This document shows, in pieces, positions 1 through 8,957 of a stretch of 64,000 bases of DNA. Under the pieces are notes generated by a model, which was not told where the DNA came from, did no database searches, and saw nothing but the letters and a program-made list of their open reading frames with translations. How positions within the stretch are numbered: position 1 is the first letter of the stretch; every line of letters starts with the position of its first letter. Made by a program: the position numbers and the translations under genes. The DNA comes from Halobacillus salinarum (GTDB lineage Bacteria; Bacillota; Bacilli; Bacillales; Halobacillaceae). The DNA is taken from contig NZ_CP095073.1 of NCBI RefSeq assembly GCF_022919095.1, positions 806,001 to 870,000 of the forward strand, read 5' to 3'.

Positions 1-30
1 GGGAGGTTAAGCACTTCCGGACGTTTACGT

Positions 31-69
31 AAAAAATCTGGCTGCCGGAAAAAAACTTCCACAGCCAGA
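31..69 (-). terminator. Rho-independent terminator of the nicotinamidase gene
   Basis: TCTGGCTG (37-44) pairs with CAGCCAGA (62-69). Read on the minus strand, the hairpin is followed by six T, just past the stop codon of the nicotinamidase gene. Confidence 0.6.
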
Positions 70-85
70 ACACTATATTTAACGG

Positions 86-633
86 TTAAAGCACTTTGGC
101 TCCTAAAACAGACTCAAAATGTTCCAGAGCCCATTTATGACCTGCCTCATTAAAGCTTGCTACTGCTTTTTTAGAAATAACGATTTGGTAACCTAGATTA
201 AAGGCGTCTACTGCCGTGTGCAGCACGCAAATGTCCGTGCATACGCCGATAAGGTGCAGCTCCCTAATCTCACGTTCTCTTAATTTCAAGTCAAGGTCTG
301 TTCCTCTAAAAGCGCTGTAGCGCGTTTTATCCATGTACTGGACATAGGGATTAGTCTGTTGATCTTCATAGAGTTGCTCAAGCCTGCCATACAGCTTTCT
401 TCCCTCAGAACCTCTTTGGTTATGAGGGGGAATAGTTGTGTTTCAGGATGGTAAGGGTCTCCTTCTTCATGGACATCTACTGCAAATACGACATATTGTT
501 CTTCATCTAGAAAAGAACTCGTCAAACGAACGATTTCTTCTTCAATTTGCTGGCCGGGTTTTCCGCAAGTTAAGGCCCCATGATCAGCCACAAAGTCATT
601 TGTATAATCAATGACAACTAATGCTTTATTCAT
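86..633 (-). pseudogene. pncA: Nicotinamidase (isochorismatase family), one frameshift
   Basis: Nicotinamidase hydrolyses nicotinamide to nicotinate and ammonia for NAD salvage in the cytoplasm. The N-terminal part has the IDYTNDF motif with the catalytic Asp, and the C-terminal part has GVCTDICVLHTAVDA with the nucleophilic Cys. The start is the ATG at 633, behind GAGGAGG. The two halves lie in different frames. The break falls at the G run 426-430; one more base there restores a continuous protein of about 182 residues reading LFPPHNQRGSEG across the join, as in Bacillus nicotinamidases. Apart from that base the sequence is intact, including the catalytic residues. It may therefore be a sequencing undercall rather than a dead gene. 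Confidence 0.85.
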
Positions 634-725
634 CGGATTCCTCCTCATGTGTATATACACCTATAGTAACAAAAGTGCTAAATGATTTGTAAAAAAGGTT
701 GATAAACTAATGGCATTAGTCAGGA

Positions 726-902
726 GTGGAATCATATGCGCTTGAAGTTGAAGAAAAAGAATGGACATTAATTGATGCTGGTTTGCCGTTTAGCTGTAAG
801 CCAATCCTGAAAACTGCTGAAGGAATAGGAAAAACGATTACAAAGATTATTCTTACACACGCGCGGTTGGAAATGTATAGAAAAGAGAATAAAGGAAGCT
901 GA
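726..902 (+). pseudogene. Remnant of an MBL-fold metallohydrolase N-terminus
   Basis: From about 723 one plus-strand frame reads VESYALEVEEKEWTLIDAGL, then an ILKTA helix and a TKIILTHA segment. This is the usual opening of metallo-beta-lactamase-fold hydrolases (a strand with TLIDAG, then ITHxHxDH). It stops where the HxHxDH zinc motif should appear: LTHAR is followed by unrelated residues and a TGA at 900. There is no good ribosome site; GTG 726 is the first possible start. I read it as a decayed 5' fragment. It is too short for a firm family call. Confidence 0.4.
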
Positions 903-960
903 GATGAGAACGACTCCAGGCTGGTTATGAATCTCAGAGCCTGGAGTCGTTCTTCATCTC
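901..960. terminator. Long inverted repeat, terminator of the MFS gene
   Basis: Bases 901-922 (starting GAGATGAGAACG) pair with 938-960 (ending GTTCTTCATCTC) in a stem of about 22 bp with a 15-base loop. It lies two bases past the stop of the minus-strand MFS gene. The unusual length suggests it works in both directions. Confidence 0.6.
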
Positions 961-962
961 GC

Positions 963-2211
963 TTAATGGGAAGGAGCGTGGAAAAAAGCTCTTTCCTTTT
1001 TTTGAACCGTTATGAGCATGATCGCTCCACATGTTAACAAGAGTGCACTCGTAATGAAAAATACAGCCGAAAAGCCAAATGCTCCAGAGAGCATTCCGCC
1101 CATAGCAGGGCCGATAATATTTCCGAGAAAACGGAGACTCGTATTATAGCCCAATACTTCACCTTGCATCGATACCGGGGCTTCCTGACGAATATAGGCA
1201 GTTCTTACCGGGATGATGCCACCGATAGAAACCCGAGCAGGAATCGTAAAACGACTAATTCCCATATATTAGTTACAAAAGCGGCAGGCAGATAGACAAT
1301 CCCTGCCATAAATAATAAGAACACTAGTATTTTTACATAGCCTGTTTTATCGGCAATCCGCCCCCATCTTCTTGCCATTAACAAATTTCCGAGGCCAGCG
1401 GCGGAAAAGGCTATTCCTGAAAACAAGGCTAGGTTCTCTGGACCGTGAAGTTCTCCTACAAATAGAGAAAGGATAGGCTGAATGCTGAAGTGCGCCACCT
1501 GTACAAATAAAGAGACAATCATTACCATCAGCAGCACAGGATGATGCAGAATATGAGCGATCACTTCCTTAGATGAATAGCTGGATTGTTCTTCTTCGCT
1601 TTCAGTGGAGATTCTTTGTTCATGAATACCGACAGCTACAAGGACAGCGGAAATGGCTACAGAGATGGACACAAATTGAAAAGTGGTGGAGTAACCGATC
1701 GCATCCGCGATAAAGCCGCCAAGCATTGGTCCAAGCAGGCTGCCGGTAATGCTTCCTGTTTGCAGTGTACCCAGTACTTGTCCTGCGATTTTTTTAGGAG
1801 TCTGGGTAGAAATTAACGCTTGGGACATAGGGATAAACCCTGTGAAAACACCCATAAACAGACGCAGCATAAACAGCTGCCATACCGTCGTTACAAACCC
1901 CATTAATAATACGGAAACAGCAAGTCCCGTAGCTGATAAAATTAAAATTTTCTTTCGTCCATATTTGTCCCCGATTCTTCCCCAGATTGGAGAAAAAATA
2001 AAAGCAGAAACAAATGTAATCCCAAAAGCCCAGCCAGACCAGGTCTGAACGAAAGATTCTGTAAAGCTGCCAAGTTCTTCAATATATAACGACAAAAATG
2101 GCAGTACCATTGTAATACTGCCAGCAATAAAGAAATTTGCAAACCACATGATCCATAAGTTTCTTTTTGCTCGTTGTTCCTCTGTAAGGATAACGATCCC
2201 TTCTTCCGCAT
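963..2211 (-). pseudogene. MFS multidrug-type exporter, two frameshifts
   Basis: This is a drug:H+ antiporter of the 12-TM major facilitator superfamily. The central 314-residue frame contains the family motif GRIGDKYGRKK between TM2 and TM3 and a second-half equivalent, GRIADKTGYVK. The last three helices continue in another frame from about 1262 (SIGGIIPVRTAYIRQ). One extra base near 1240-1246 (GGGTTTCT) joins them. At the 5' end, ATG 2211 with an AGGGTG ribosome site opens MRKKGSLS, and one extra C in TCC (about 2190-2195) connects it to LTEEQRAKRNLWIMW. Repaired, the protein would be about 415 residues, normal for the family. The substrate is unknown. Confidence 0.8.
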
Positions 2212-2369
2212 TTATTTCGACACCCTAAATATATACCATATCACTTGCAAAAATAAAAGAATACTGCTCACAGGTAAAAGATAGAACATTTATTTCAATA
2301 TTTCGGAAATAAGCTGTGAATTTGGTTTCAATGATGAGGGATAGGGATAATTTACTAATAATTCCTTTA

Positions 2370-2383
2370 TGATAGCGGTTGCA
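2370..2383 (+). promoter_or_regulatory. Candidate cre site (CcpA operator) of the tre operon
   Basis: TGATAGCGGTTGCA matches the catabolite-response consensus TGWAANCGNTNWCA at 12 of 14 positions. It overlaps the -35 box of the treP promoter, where CcpA binding would repress. Carbon catabolite repression is expected for a PTS sugar operon. Confidence 0.5.
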
Positions 2384-2407
2384 AAACTTGTATATACAAA
2401 TTATAAT
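2379..2407 (+). promoter_or_regulatory. SigA promoter of treP-treA-treR
   Basis: TTGCAA (2379-2384) and TATAAT (2402-2407) are separated by exactly 17 bases, upstream of treP. The first TreR box fills the spacer. Confidence 0.75.
2388..2399 (+). promoter_or_regulatory. TreR operator 1
   Basis: The perfect palindrome TTGTATATACAA lies between the -35 and -10 boxes. It has the form described for the TreR operators of the Bacillus subtilis tre operon, and treR is the third gene of this operon. Confidence 0.8.
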
Positions 2408-2418
2408 GTAAGTAATAT

Positions 2419-2430
2419 TTGTATATACAA
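2419..2430 (+). promoter_or_regulatory. TreR operator 2
   Basis: A second copy of TTGTATATACAA lies 31 bp (about three helical turns) downstream of operator 1, just past the expected transcription start. This permits cooperative binding on one DNA face. Confidence 0.8.
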
Positions 2431-2476
2431 GTTATCAGGGCAAGTTTAAAGGAGGCGAGTACTGAAGAAATCAACC

Positions 2477-2496
2477 GGCAGTGATTTTTCACTGCC
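2477..2496 (+). promoter_or_regulatory. Stem-loop in the treP leader
   Basis: GGCAGTGA (2477-2484) and TCACTGCC (2489-2496) form a perfect 8-bp stem with a TTTT loop in the untranslated leader. There is no following T run, so it is not a classical terminator. It could stabilise the mRNA or attenuate it. Confidence 0.35.
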
Positions 2497-2561
2497 TTGT
2501 TAAACTGACTCCGCTTTGGATGTATGTAATTAATTAACCTTTCATATTAAGGAGGAAAATT

Positions 2562-3971
2562 ATGGATCACAAAAAGCAAGCCGCTGAGATTTTAGAAGCT
2601 ATAGGCGGAAAAGAAAATATTTCTGCCGCTACTCATTGTGTCACTCGCCTCAGGCTGGCCCTGGTTGACGAAGGGATTGTAGATCAAGAGAAACTAAACG
2701 GAATTGATGCAGTAAAAGGTTTCTTTTCAACAAATGGCCAATTTCAAGTTGTCATTGGCCAGGGAACTGTTGATAAGGTGTATAAAGAGCTCATCGCTCT
2801 AGCAGGTATCGGTGAATCATCCAAGGAGGAAGTAAAAGAAGCCACTAAAGGTAAAATGAATCCTTTACAAAGAGGGATCAAGACACTTGCAGATATCTTT
2901 ATTCCGATTTTACCGGCGATCGTAACAGCAGGTTTGCTGCTTGGTATTAATAATATTCTTACTGCACCAGGCATTTTCTTCGATGATCAATCTGTGATTG
3001 ATGTCTATCCGCAATGGTCTGACTTTGCAAATATGATTATCGTTATTGCCAATACAGCCTTTACTTTCTTACCAGGATTAATTGGTTGGTCAGCTGTCAA
3101 AAAGTTCGGCGGGAGTCCAATATTAGGGATTGTCATGGGGCTGATTCTAGTTAATCCAGAGCTGCTTAACGCCTGGTCCTATGGGGAAGCAGTGAAAGAA
3201 GGAACCGTGCCTCATTGGAATTTGTTCGGATTGTCTATCGAGAAAATTGGCTACCAGGGTCAAGTTCTCCCCGTACTTGTAGCTTCATACTTACTCACAA
3301 AGATCGAAGTATTTCTCCGTAAGAAAGTCGCAGACAGCATTCAGCTGCTCGTCGTTGGTCCAGTTGCCCTTCTGGTTACAGGCTTTTTAACTTTTATTAT
3401 TATCGGCCCGGTCACTTTTGCGATCGGTAATGGGATTACAGACGGACTAGTTGCTATCTTTGACCATTTTGCTGCTCTTGGTGGATTAATTTATGGTGGA
3501 ATTTACGGGGTGCTCGTTATCACCGGTATGCACCACACATTCCTTGCAGTAGACATACAGCTGATTGGAAGTACAGGGACCACATTCCTCTGGCCGATGC
3601 TTGCTTTATCCAATATTGCGCAAGGGTCTGCCGCATTCGCAATTATGGCAGCTTCCAAGGATGATAAGCTTAAAGGTTTGGGGTTATCTTCAGGGATTTC
3701 TGCTTGGCTAGGTATAACTGAACCAGCTTTGTTCGGGGTAAACTTAAGGTTTAAATACCCATTTATCATTGCGATTTCTTCTTCCGCTTTAGCTGGACTT
3801 TATATTTCCGCATCCGGCGTTAAAGCGAACTCTATTGGCGTAGGGGGAGTACCTGGAATCTTTTCTATCGTCGCAGAGTATTGGGTTCCATTTCTAATTG
3901 GAATGGCGATAGTTATTATCGTTCCTTTTGTCGTCACTTATCTTTATGCCAAACGGAAGAAGGACGTATAA
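2562..3971 (+). CDS. treP: Trehalose-specific PTS transporter EIIBC
   Basis: This permease takes up trehalose and phosphorylates it to trehalose 6-phosphate at the membrane. Residues 1-80 are the EIIB domain with the phospho-accepting Cys26 in SAATHCVTRLRL. Residues of about 105-465 form the multi-helix EIIC domain with the GMHHTF sugar-binding region. At 469 residues there is no EIIA domain, so a glucose-type EIIA from elsewhere must donate phosphate, as in B. subtilis. The start is the ATG at 2562 behind AAGGAGGA. It is followed by treA after 23 bases, and the TreR boxes upstream support the sugar assignment. Confidence 0.92.
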   Translation: MDHKKQAAEILEAIGGKENISAATHCVTRLRLALVDEGIVDQEKLNGIDAVKGFFSTNGQFQVVIGQGTVDKVYKELIALAGIGESSKEEVKEATKGKMNPLQRGIKTLADIFIPILPAIVTAGLLLGINNILTAPGIFFDDQSVIDVYPQWSDFANMIIVIANTAFTFLPGLIGWSAVKKFGGSPILGIVMGLILVNPELLNAWSYGEAVKEGTVPHWNLFGLSIEKIGYQGQVLPVLVASYLLTKIEVFLRKKVADSIQLLVVGPVALLVTGFLTFIIIGPVTFAIGNGITDGLVAIFDHFAALGGLIYGGIYGVLVITGMHHTFLAVDIQLIGSTGTTFLWPMLALSNIAQGSAAFAIMAASKDDKLKGLGLSSGISAWLGITEPALFGVNLRFKYPFIIAISSSALAGLYISASGVKANSIGVGGVPGIFSIVAEYWVPFLIGMAIVIIVPFVVTYLYAKRKKDV

Positions 3972-3994
3972 ATTAGAGAATAGGAGGCGCAAAT

Positions 3995-5680
3995 ATGCAG
4001 CAGGAACCGTGGTGGAAAAGAGCAGTCGTCTATCAAATCTATCCGAAGAGTTTCAATGATACGACTGGGAACGGCGTAGGCGATATCCAAGGAATTATTC
4101 AAAAACTGGACTATTTAAAAAAGCTGGGAGTCGATGTGCTTTGGCTGACTCCCATCTATCAATCCCCGCAGAACGATAACGGCTATGATATTAGCGACTA
4201 TTTTTCCATCCATGAAGAATATGGCACTATGGAAGACTTTGAGGAGCTGCTGGAGGAAACACACAGCAGGGATATGAAGCTGATCATGGACATTGTGATT
4301 AATCATACCTCAACAGAACATAGATGGTTTCAAGAATCCAGGTCTTCCAGACAAAATCCTTATCGCGATTATTACATTTGGAAAGACCCTGAGAACGGAG
4401 AAGAGCCGACGAACTGGAAATCTAAGTTTGGCGGCAGCGCCTGGAATTTTGATGAACAAACCGGCCAGTATTATCTGCACTTGTTTGACGTCACGCAGGC
4501 CGACTTAAATTGGGAAAACGAAGCTATGCGTTCAGAAATTTATGAAATGATGCGTTACTGGGCAGAAAAAGGCATCGATGGGTTCCGGTTGGATGTTATC
4601 AATCTTATTTCTAAAGATCAGAATTTCCCCAATGATGACGGACGCACAGCTCCGGGGGACGGGCGGAGATTTTACACAGACGGTCCGCGTGTCCATGAAT
4701 TTATGCAGGAAATGAATGAAAAGGTGTTCGCTCCGTACCAGTTAATGACGGTGGGAGAGATGTCCTCTACGACTATTGAGAACTGTATTAAATACACAGC
4801 TCCTGACCGGCATGAATTGAGCATGACCTTTAATTTCCATCACTTAAAAGTGGATTATCCAAAGGGGGAAAAATGGACGGCCGCTCCATTTGATTTTCTA
4901 CAGTTGAAAAATATTCTGTCTACCTGGCAGAAAGAAATGAATGCCGGCAATGGATGGAATGCGCTTTTTTGGTGTAACCATGACCAGCCGCGCGTCCTTT
5001 CAAGGTTTGGCGATGAAAAAAAATATCCTGCTGAATCAGCAAAAATGCTGGCAACGTCGATCCATATGATGCAAGGGACACCTTATATTTATCAAGGGGA
5101 AGAAATCGGGATGACGAATCCTGGCTTTGAATCGATTTCTGAGTACCGGGATATTGAGTCTTTAAACGCTTATGATGAATTAAAGCAGCAAGGCTATCAA
5201 GAAGATAAGATTATTGAAATACTGAAGCAGAAATCAAGAGATAATTCTAGAACACCAGTGCATTGGAATAAGAAAGAAAATGCAGGCTTTACTACGGGGA
5301 CTCCGTGGATTCCGGTGGCAGATAATTATAAACAGATTAATGCAGAACTTGCCTTGGAACAATCCGATTCTATTTTTTACTATTACCGGCATCTGATTGA
5401 GCTAAGGAAAAAATATGACATCATTACACACGGAAGTTATGAGCATTTGACCCCGGAAGATGATCAGGTGTTTGCCTACTATAGAAAGTGGGAAGGAAAC
5501 GCTATGCTAGTCGTAACTAATTTTTATGGCAGAGAAACGGAATTTAGCCTTCCTTCCCATATTGATGTTCCCGAACATTCGGAAAAGCTTATCAGCAACT
5601 ATTCCAGCTCAAGTGTCTGGATGCAGACAATTCCGCTTCGTCCTTATGAAGCCATCGTTTATTATACACAGCGTATCTGA
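3995..5680 (+). CDS. treA: Phospho-alpha-(1,1)-glucosidase (trehalose-6-phosphate hydrolase)
   Basis: It splits trehalose 6-phosphate into glucose and glucose 6-phosphate in the cytoplasm. This is a GH13 enzyme of 561 residues, normal for TreA/TreC. The catalytic residues visible are Asp200 in DGFRLDV (nucleophile), Glu255 in VGEMSS (acid/base) and Asp330 in NHDQPR (transition-state stabiliser). The N-terminus WWKRAVVYQIYPKSF is characteristic. It follows treP in one operon with an AGGAGG site. Oligo-1,6-glucosidase is the alternative within GH13, but the PTS partner and TreR favour trehalose. Confidence 0.92.
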   Translation: MQQEPWWKRAVVYQIYPKSFNDTTGNGVGDIQGIIQKLDYLKKLGVDVLWLTPIYQSPQNDNGYDISDYFSIHEEYGTMEDFEELLEETHSRDMKLIMDIVINHTSTEHRWFQESRSSRQNPYRDYYIWKDPENGEEPTNWKSKFGGSAWNFDEQTGQYYLHLFDVTQADLNWENEAMRSEIYEMMRYWAEKGIDGFRLDVINLISKDQNFPNDDGRTAPGDGRRFYTDGPRVHEFMQEMNEKVFAPYQLMTVGEMSSTTIENCIKYTAPDRHELSMTFNFHHLKVDYPKGEKWTAAPFDFLQLKNILSTWQKEMNAGNGWNALFWCNHDQPRVLSRFGDEKKYPAESAKMLATSIHMMQGTPYIYQGEEIGMTNPGFESISEYRDIESLNAYDELKQQGYQEDKIIEILKQKSRDNSRTPVHWNKKENAGFTTGTPWIPVADNYKQINAELALEQSDSIFYYYRHLIELRKKYDIITHGSYEHLTPEDDQVFAYYRKWEGNAMLVVTNFYGRETEFSLPSHIDVPEHSEKLISNYSSSSVWMQTIPLRPYEAIVYYTQRI

Positions 5681-5703
5681 TATAATACGGCTGGTGATCC
5701 TAC

Positions 5704-6417
5704 ATGAAAAATAAATATTTAGTGATTTATAACGAACTAGTGAATATGATCCAGAAAGGGAAATACAAGGCAGGAGAGATCCTGCCGTCAGAGCATGAAA
5801 TGTGTGAACGGTTTACGACTTCCCGTGAAACGATTCGTAAAGCATTAAACCTGCTCTCCCAGAATGGTTATATTCAAAAGATCCGGGGTAAGGGCTCTGT
5901 CGTCCTTGATCATAATAAATTTGAGTTTCCGGTATCAGGATTAACAAGCTTTAAAGAACTGTCTGAACAGCTGGGGCAGGACGTATCTACGTATGTGTAC
6001 GAGCTTTACCTTGAACCAGCGGACAGTGAGGTGGGCAGAAAGTTGAATTGTAGTAAAGGTCAGAAACTTTGGCGAATCGTACGAGCCAGGGAAATCTCCG
6101 GAGAACGTATCATTCTTGATAAAGATTATATACGAGAAGATATTGTTCCAGGACTCACAAAGCAGATCGCTGAAAATTCACTTTACCACTATATTGAAAA
6201 TGAACTGAACTTAGCCATCAGCTTTGCTAAAAAGGAAATTGTTGTCGAGCCTGTTACCGAAGAAGACGAAAACTATTTAGATCTTGATGGTCACACTCAA
6301 GTTGTTGTCATCCGAAGCTATGTGTACCTTGCTGATGCCACAGTTTTTCAGTTTACAGAATCCAGACATAGACCTGACAAGTTTCAATTTGTGGATTTTG
6401 CGAGAAGAACAAAGTAA
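5704..6417 (+). CDS. treR: GntR/HutC-family trehalose operon repressor
   Basis: A cytoplasmic repressor that is expected to release its operators on binding trehalose 6-phosphate. Residues of about 4-70 form the GntR winged helix-turn-helix (GEILPSEHEMCERF, SRETIRKALNLLSQNGYI). Residues of about 90-235 are a UTRA effector domain. At 237 residues it has the normal length. It is the last gene of the operon, 23 bases after treA, and is followed by a strong terminator. The paired TTGTATATACAA boxes at 2388 and 2419 are its likely targets. Confidence 0.92.
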   Translation: MKNKYLVIYNELVNMIQKGKYKAGEILPSEHEMCERFTTSRETIRKALNLLSQNGYIQKIRGKGSVVLDHNKFEFPVSGLTSFKELSEQLGQDVSTYVYELYLEPADSEVGRKLNCSKGQKLWRIVRAREISGERIILDKDYIREDIVPGLTKQIAENSLYHYIENELNLAISFAKKEIVVEPVTEEDENYLDLDGHTQVVVIRSYVYLADATVFQFTESRHRPDKFQFVDFARRTK

Positions 6418-6445
6418 TAATGAATTAAGCTTCAAGCTTGGTAAG

Positions 6446-6472
6446 CTGCCGGGGTTTTCCCGGCAGTTTTTT
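6446..6472 (+). terminator. Terminator of the tre operon
   Basis: CTGCCGGG (6446-6453) pairs with CCCGGCAG (6459-6466), followed by a run of T. Confidence 0.85.
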
Positions 6473-6592
6473 GTTATTGATAGAAGAACGGCGAGGTGTT
6501 CATGTTTTTCCTTTTTAGATGGACCCAGGTGATTGAGGATAGAATGTTACAATAAGGAAAGAAATAATGAATGCACAAAGGTGGCAATAATA

Positions 6593-7096
6593 ATGTTTGT
6601 AATCGAAGTAAATGAAAGACTTTCAAATGAGTTAGGAGATTCTTTGCAACACACTTCAGTATCTAAGGACGTAAAAAATATTTATCGTTGGGACATGTGT
6701 TTAGTTACGGTGAAGCAACGCAAGTGCGTCATAATCGTAAATAAAGAAACAGGATTAAACCTAACGTTATTTGATCTTCGTCAAGCTCAGTTCGAAAATA
6801 TGAGTCATGTACTGAGAGGCTCGTTAAAACAACTTTTCCAATTGCTAGAAATGAAAAGTTCAATAACGGAACACATGTTGAAAGAGGCTGAAGAAATAGA
6901 GTATTTACCTTTAGGGGATGAAGAACCGAGTGGAATGGTAAAGGCTGTTCAGCAATCCGTGGAGAAAATGGTAACAGGACTGGATTATGAAGAAATTGAT
7001 GCCGTGCATATTAATCTTCGCAACAATCGCGAAATGAACTGCGAATCGCTAAAAGGCCGCACCCCTTACGAAACGTTTGTTAATTATTTTCAATAA
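6593..7096 (+). CDS. DUF6933-like protein
   Basis: A 167-residue cytoplasmic protein without signal peptide or membrane helix. The N-terminal pattern (a strand, then YRWDMCLVTVKQRKCVIIVNKETGL) resembles the DUF6933 family, in which a Trp-containing strand precedes a basic segment. The C-terminal half is helical and ends RTPYETFVNYFQ. I chose the internal ATG at 6593, behind GGTGG, over an upstream in-frame ATG without a ribosome site. It stands alone between the tre terminator and the CstB-like gene. Its function is unknown. Confidence 0.6.
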   Translation: MFVIEVNERLSNELGDSLQHTSVSKDVKNIYRWDMCLVTVKQRKCVIIVNKETGLNLTLFDLRQAQFENMSHVLRGSLKQLFQLLEMKSSITEHMLKEAEEIEYLPLGDEEPSGMVKAVQQSVEKMVTGLDYEEIDAVHINLRNNREMNCESLKGRTPYETFVNYFQ

Positions 7097-7151
7097 TCGT
7101 GTTATAGACAGAAAATTTGTAAGAAAAAGCAGGAGTTCTTATGTTTTACAA

Positions 7152-7170
7152 ATTACCCATAGGGGTATAT
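7152..7170 (+). promoter_or_regulatory. CsoR/CstR-type operator
   Basis: The dyad ATTACCCATAGGGGTATAT is of the C-tract/G-tract type (TACCC-N3-GGGGTA) recognised by the CsoR family, including the persulfide sensor CstR. It lies 42 bases before the start of the persulfide dioxygenase gene. No CsoR-family gene is in the window. Confidence 0.6.
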
Positions 7171-7211
7171 AATTTTTAGTGATGATAATATTCAGATTGG
7201 AGGGGAACTAG

Positions 7212-8597
7212 TTGTTTTTTAAATCTTTTTTTGATAAGAATCTGGCTCAAATGTCTTACATGGTGGGGTGCCAGAAAACTGGTGAAGCGCTCGTTGTGGA
7301 TCCCGCGCGTGATATTACTCCGTATGTGAAAACGGCAGATGAGGAAGGGTTTTCTATTACAGGGGCGGTGGAAACTCATATTCACGCAGACTTCACTTCT
7401 GGAGTAAGAGAACTGGAAAGCCGGCATGGAGCGAAGATGTATCTTTCTGATGAAGGTAATGAAGGCTGGAAATATGCCAATTTGGATCAAGTAAATCATG
7501 AACTTCTTATGGATGGAGATCAATTTTATGTTGGAAAGGTTCGGCTGGATGTCATGCATACCCCCGGCCATACACCTGAAAGCCTCTCCTTTGTGTTAAC
7601 CGATGAAGGGGGAGGAGCTGAAGCCCCGATGGGTATTTTTACAGGCGATTTTGTGTTTGTTGGGGATGTTGGACGACCGGACTTACTTGAAAAAGCGGCC
7701 AATGAAAAAGGCTCGGCGAGACGAGGAGCAGAAGAGATGTATGCTTCCGTGCAAAAATTTAAAGAGCTGCCTGAATATATGCAAGTATGGCCGGGTCATG
7801 GAGCAGGGAGTGCCTGCGGTAAATCGTTAGGGGCAGTTCCTGCTTCAACGGTCGGCTATGAAAAAAGAACGAATTGGGCTCTAAATATCAATGATAAAGA
7901 AAAGTTTGTAGATGCTTTACTTGAAGGACAGCCTGAATCGCCCAAGTATTTCTCTCAGATGAAAAAGCTGAATAAACAAGGACCGGAGCTTGTCACTACT
8001 GCTCCTTTGCCGCAGCTTTCCTATGAGGATCTCCAAAGACGTGATAAACAGAATATCATTGATACGCGGCCGTCTTCAGATTTTGCTAATGGTCATCTGA
8101 AAGGTACGATTAATATCCCATTTAATAAATCCTTTACAAATTGGGCAGGTTGGCTGTTGGATTATGAAAACTCAATTGTATTAATTGCCAATGAGGAAGA
8201 AGCAGAGGCTGTCCGCACGGCTCTTCAATCGATCGGATTAGACCAGGTCACTGGTTTTATGAGTCCAGGGGAATTAAAAGAGGCAGAAGAGCTTGAAACC
8301 TACGACAGCATTACAGCAAAAGAACTTAAAGAAAAATATAAGGACCACGAAGACTATGTCATTGTTGATGTTCGAAATGAATCAGAATGGAAAGAAGGTC
8401 ATATCAACAATGCTCAGCATATTATGCTTGGAACCTTGGAGGATAGAACCGAAGAAATCCCTGATGGTGCAACGCCCATAGTCCATTGCCAGTCTGGGAT
8501 GAGGTCTGCGATTGCGGCAAGCTTGCTCCAGGCAAAGGGATATAAAAATGTGTTGAACTTAAAAGGCGGCTACTCTTCGTGGGAAAAGCAGTCCTAA
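7212..8597 (+). CDS. CstB-like persulfide dioxygenase/rhodanese
   Basis: It is predicted to oxidise persulfides and form thiosulfate in hydrogen-sulfide detoxification. Residues 1-250 are an ETHE1-type MBL fold with THIHADFTSG (His56, His58, Asp60), HTPGH (116-120) and Asp146 in FTGDFVFVGD. Residues of about 270-355 are a rhodanese fold without a catalytic Cys (IVLIANEEEA). Residues of about 370-461 are an active rhodanese with Cys426 in HCQSGMRSA. This order, dioxygenase then pseudo-rhodanese then rhodanese, is that of staphylococcal CstB. The start is TTG 7212, behind GGAGGGG. A CstR-like operator precedes it and a terminator follows. Confidence 0.88.
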   Translation: MFFKSFFDKNLAQMSYMVGCQKTGEALVVDPARDITPYVKTADEEGFSITGAVETHIHADFTSGVRELESRHGAKMYLSDEGNEGWKYANLDQVNHELLMDGDQFYVGKVRLDVMHTPGHTPESLSFVLTDEGGGAEAPMGIFTGDFVFVGDVGRPDLLEKAANEKGSARRGAEEMYASVQKFKELPEYMQVWPGHGAGSACGKSLGAVPASTVGYEKRTNWALNINDKEKFVDALLEGQPESPKYFSQMKKLNKQGPELVTTAPLPQLSYEDLQRRDKQNIIDTRPSSDFANGHLKGTINIPFNKSFTNWAGWLLDYENSIVLIANEEEAEAVRTALQSIGLDQVTGFMSPGELKEAEELETYDSITAKELKEKYKDHEDYVIVDVRNESEWKEGHINNAQHIMLGTLEDRTEEIPDGATPIVHCQSGMRSAIAASLLQAKGYKNVLNLKGGYSSWEKQS

Positions 8598-8600
8598 TAA

Positions 8601-8629
8601 AAAGCAAGGCTCTTGGTGAGCCTTGCTTT
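8601..8629 (+). terminator. Terminator-like hairpin after the CstB-like gene
   Basis: A perfect 12-bp stem: AAAGCAAGGCTC (8601-8612) with GAGCCTTGCTTT (8618-8629). Confidence 0.75.
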
Positions 8630-8957
8630 CAGCTTGTAGAGGACCCCGTGTTTTTCTACAAGTTTTTCTTACCTCGAGGAGCGCTGGCCCCTTCCCTTTC
8701 CGCGCCCGAGCGCCCGAGCTTCCTCGCAAAAGCCACGCTCGGCTCACTCGTTCTTCCGCAGGAGTGGAAGGAACCTCGCTCCTTGGTATGCTTTAAAGAC
8801 AGAAAAAGACTCTCCTTCACCTAGCTCTTCCTAGCTGGATGGAGGAGAGTCTTCCTCATGCTCTGACAGGCAGCTGTCATCAGCTTTTTCTTTTCCCCGT
8901 AAACGGCAAACTTTCTCGACAGCCTGAAAGCAGGTCTCTTGGGTGAGCTTTGCTTTT
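8630..8957. repeat. Gene-free, hairpin-rich and locally GC-rich stretch
   Basis: No credible ORF is present. Four further inverted repeats follow the terminator: CTTGTAGA/TCTACAAG (8633-8640, 8655-8662), CCGAGCG/CGCTCGG (8706-8712, 8736-8742), AAGACTCTCCT/AGGAGAGTCTT (8806-8816, 8843-8853) and TGACAG/CTGTCA (8864-8869, 8874-8879). Bases of about 8680-8780 are clearly richer in GC than the neighbours. It resembles an interspersed intergenic element, but no second copy is visible in the window. Confidence 0.4.
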
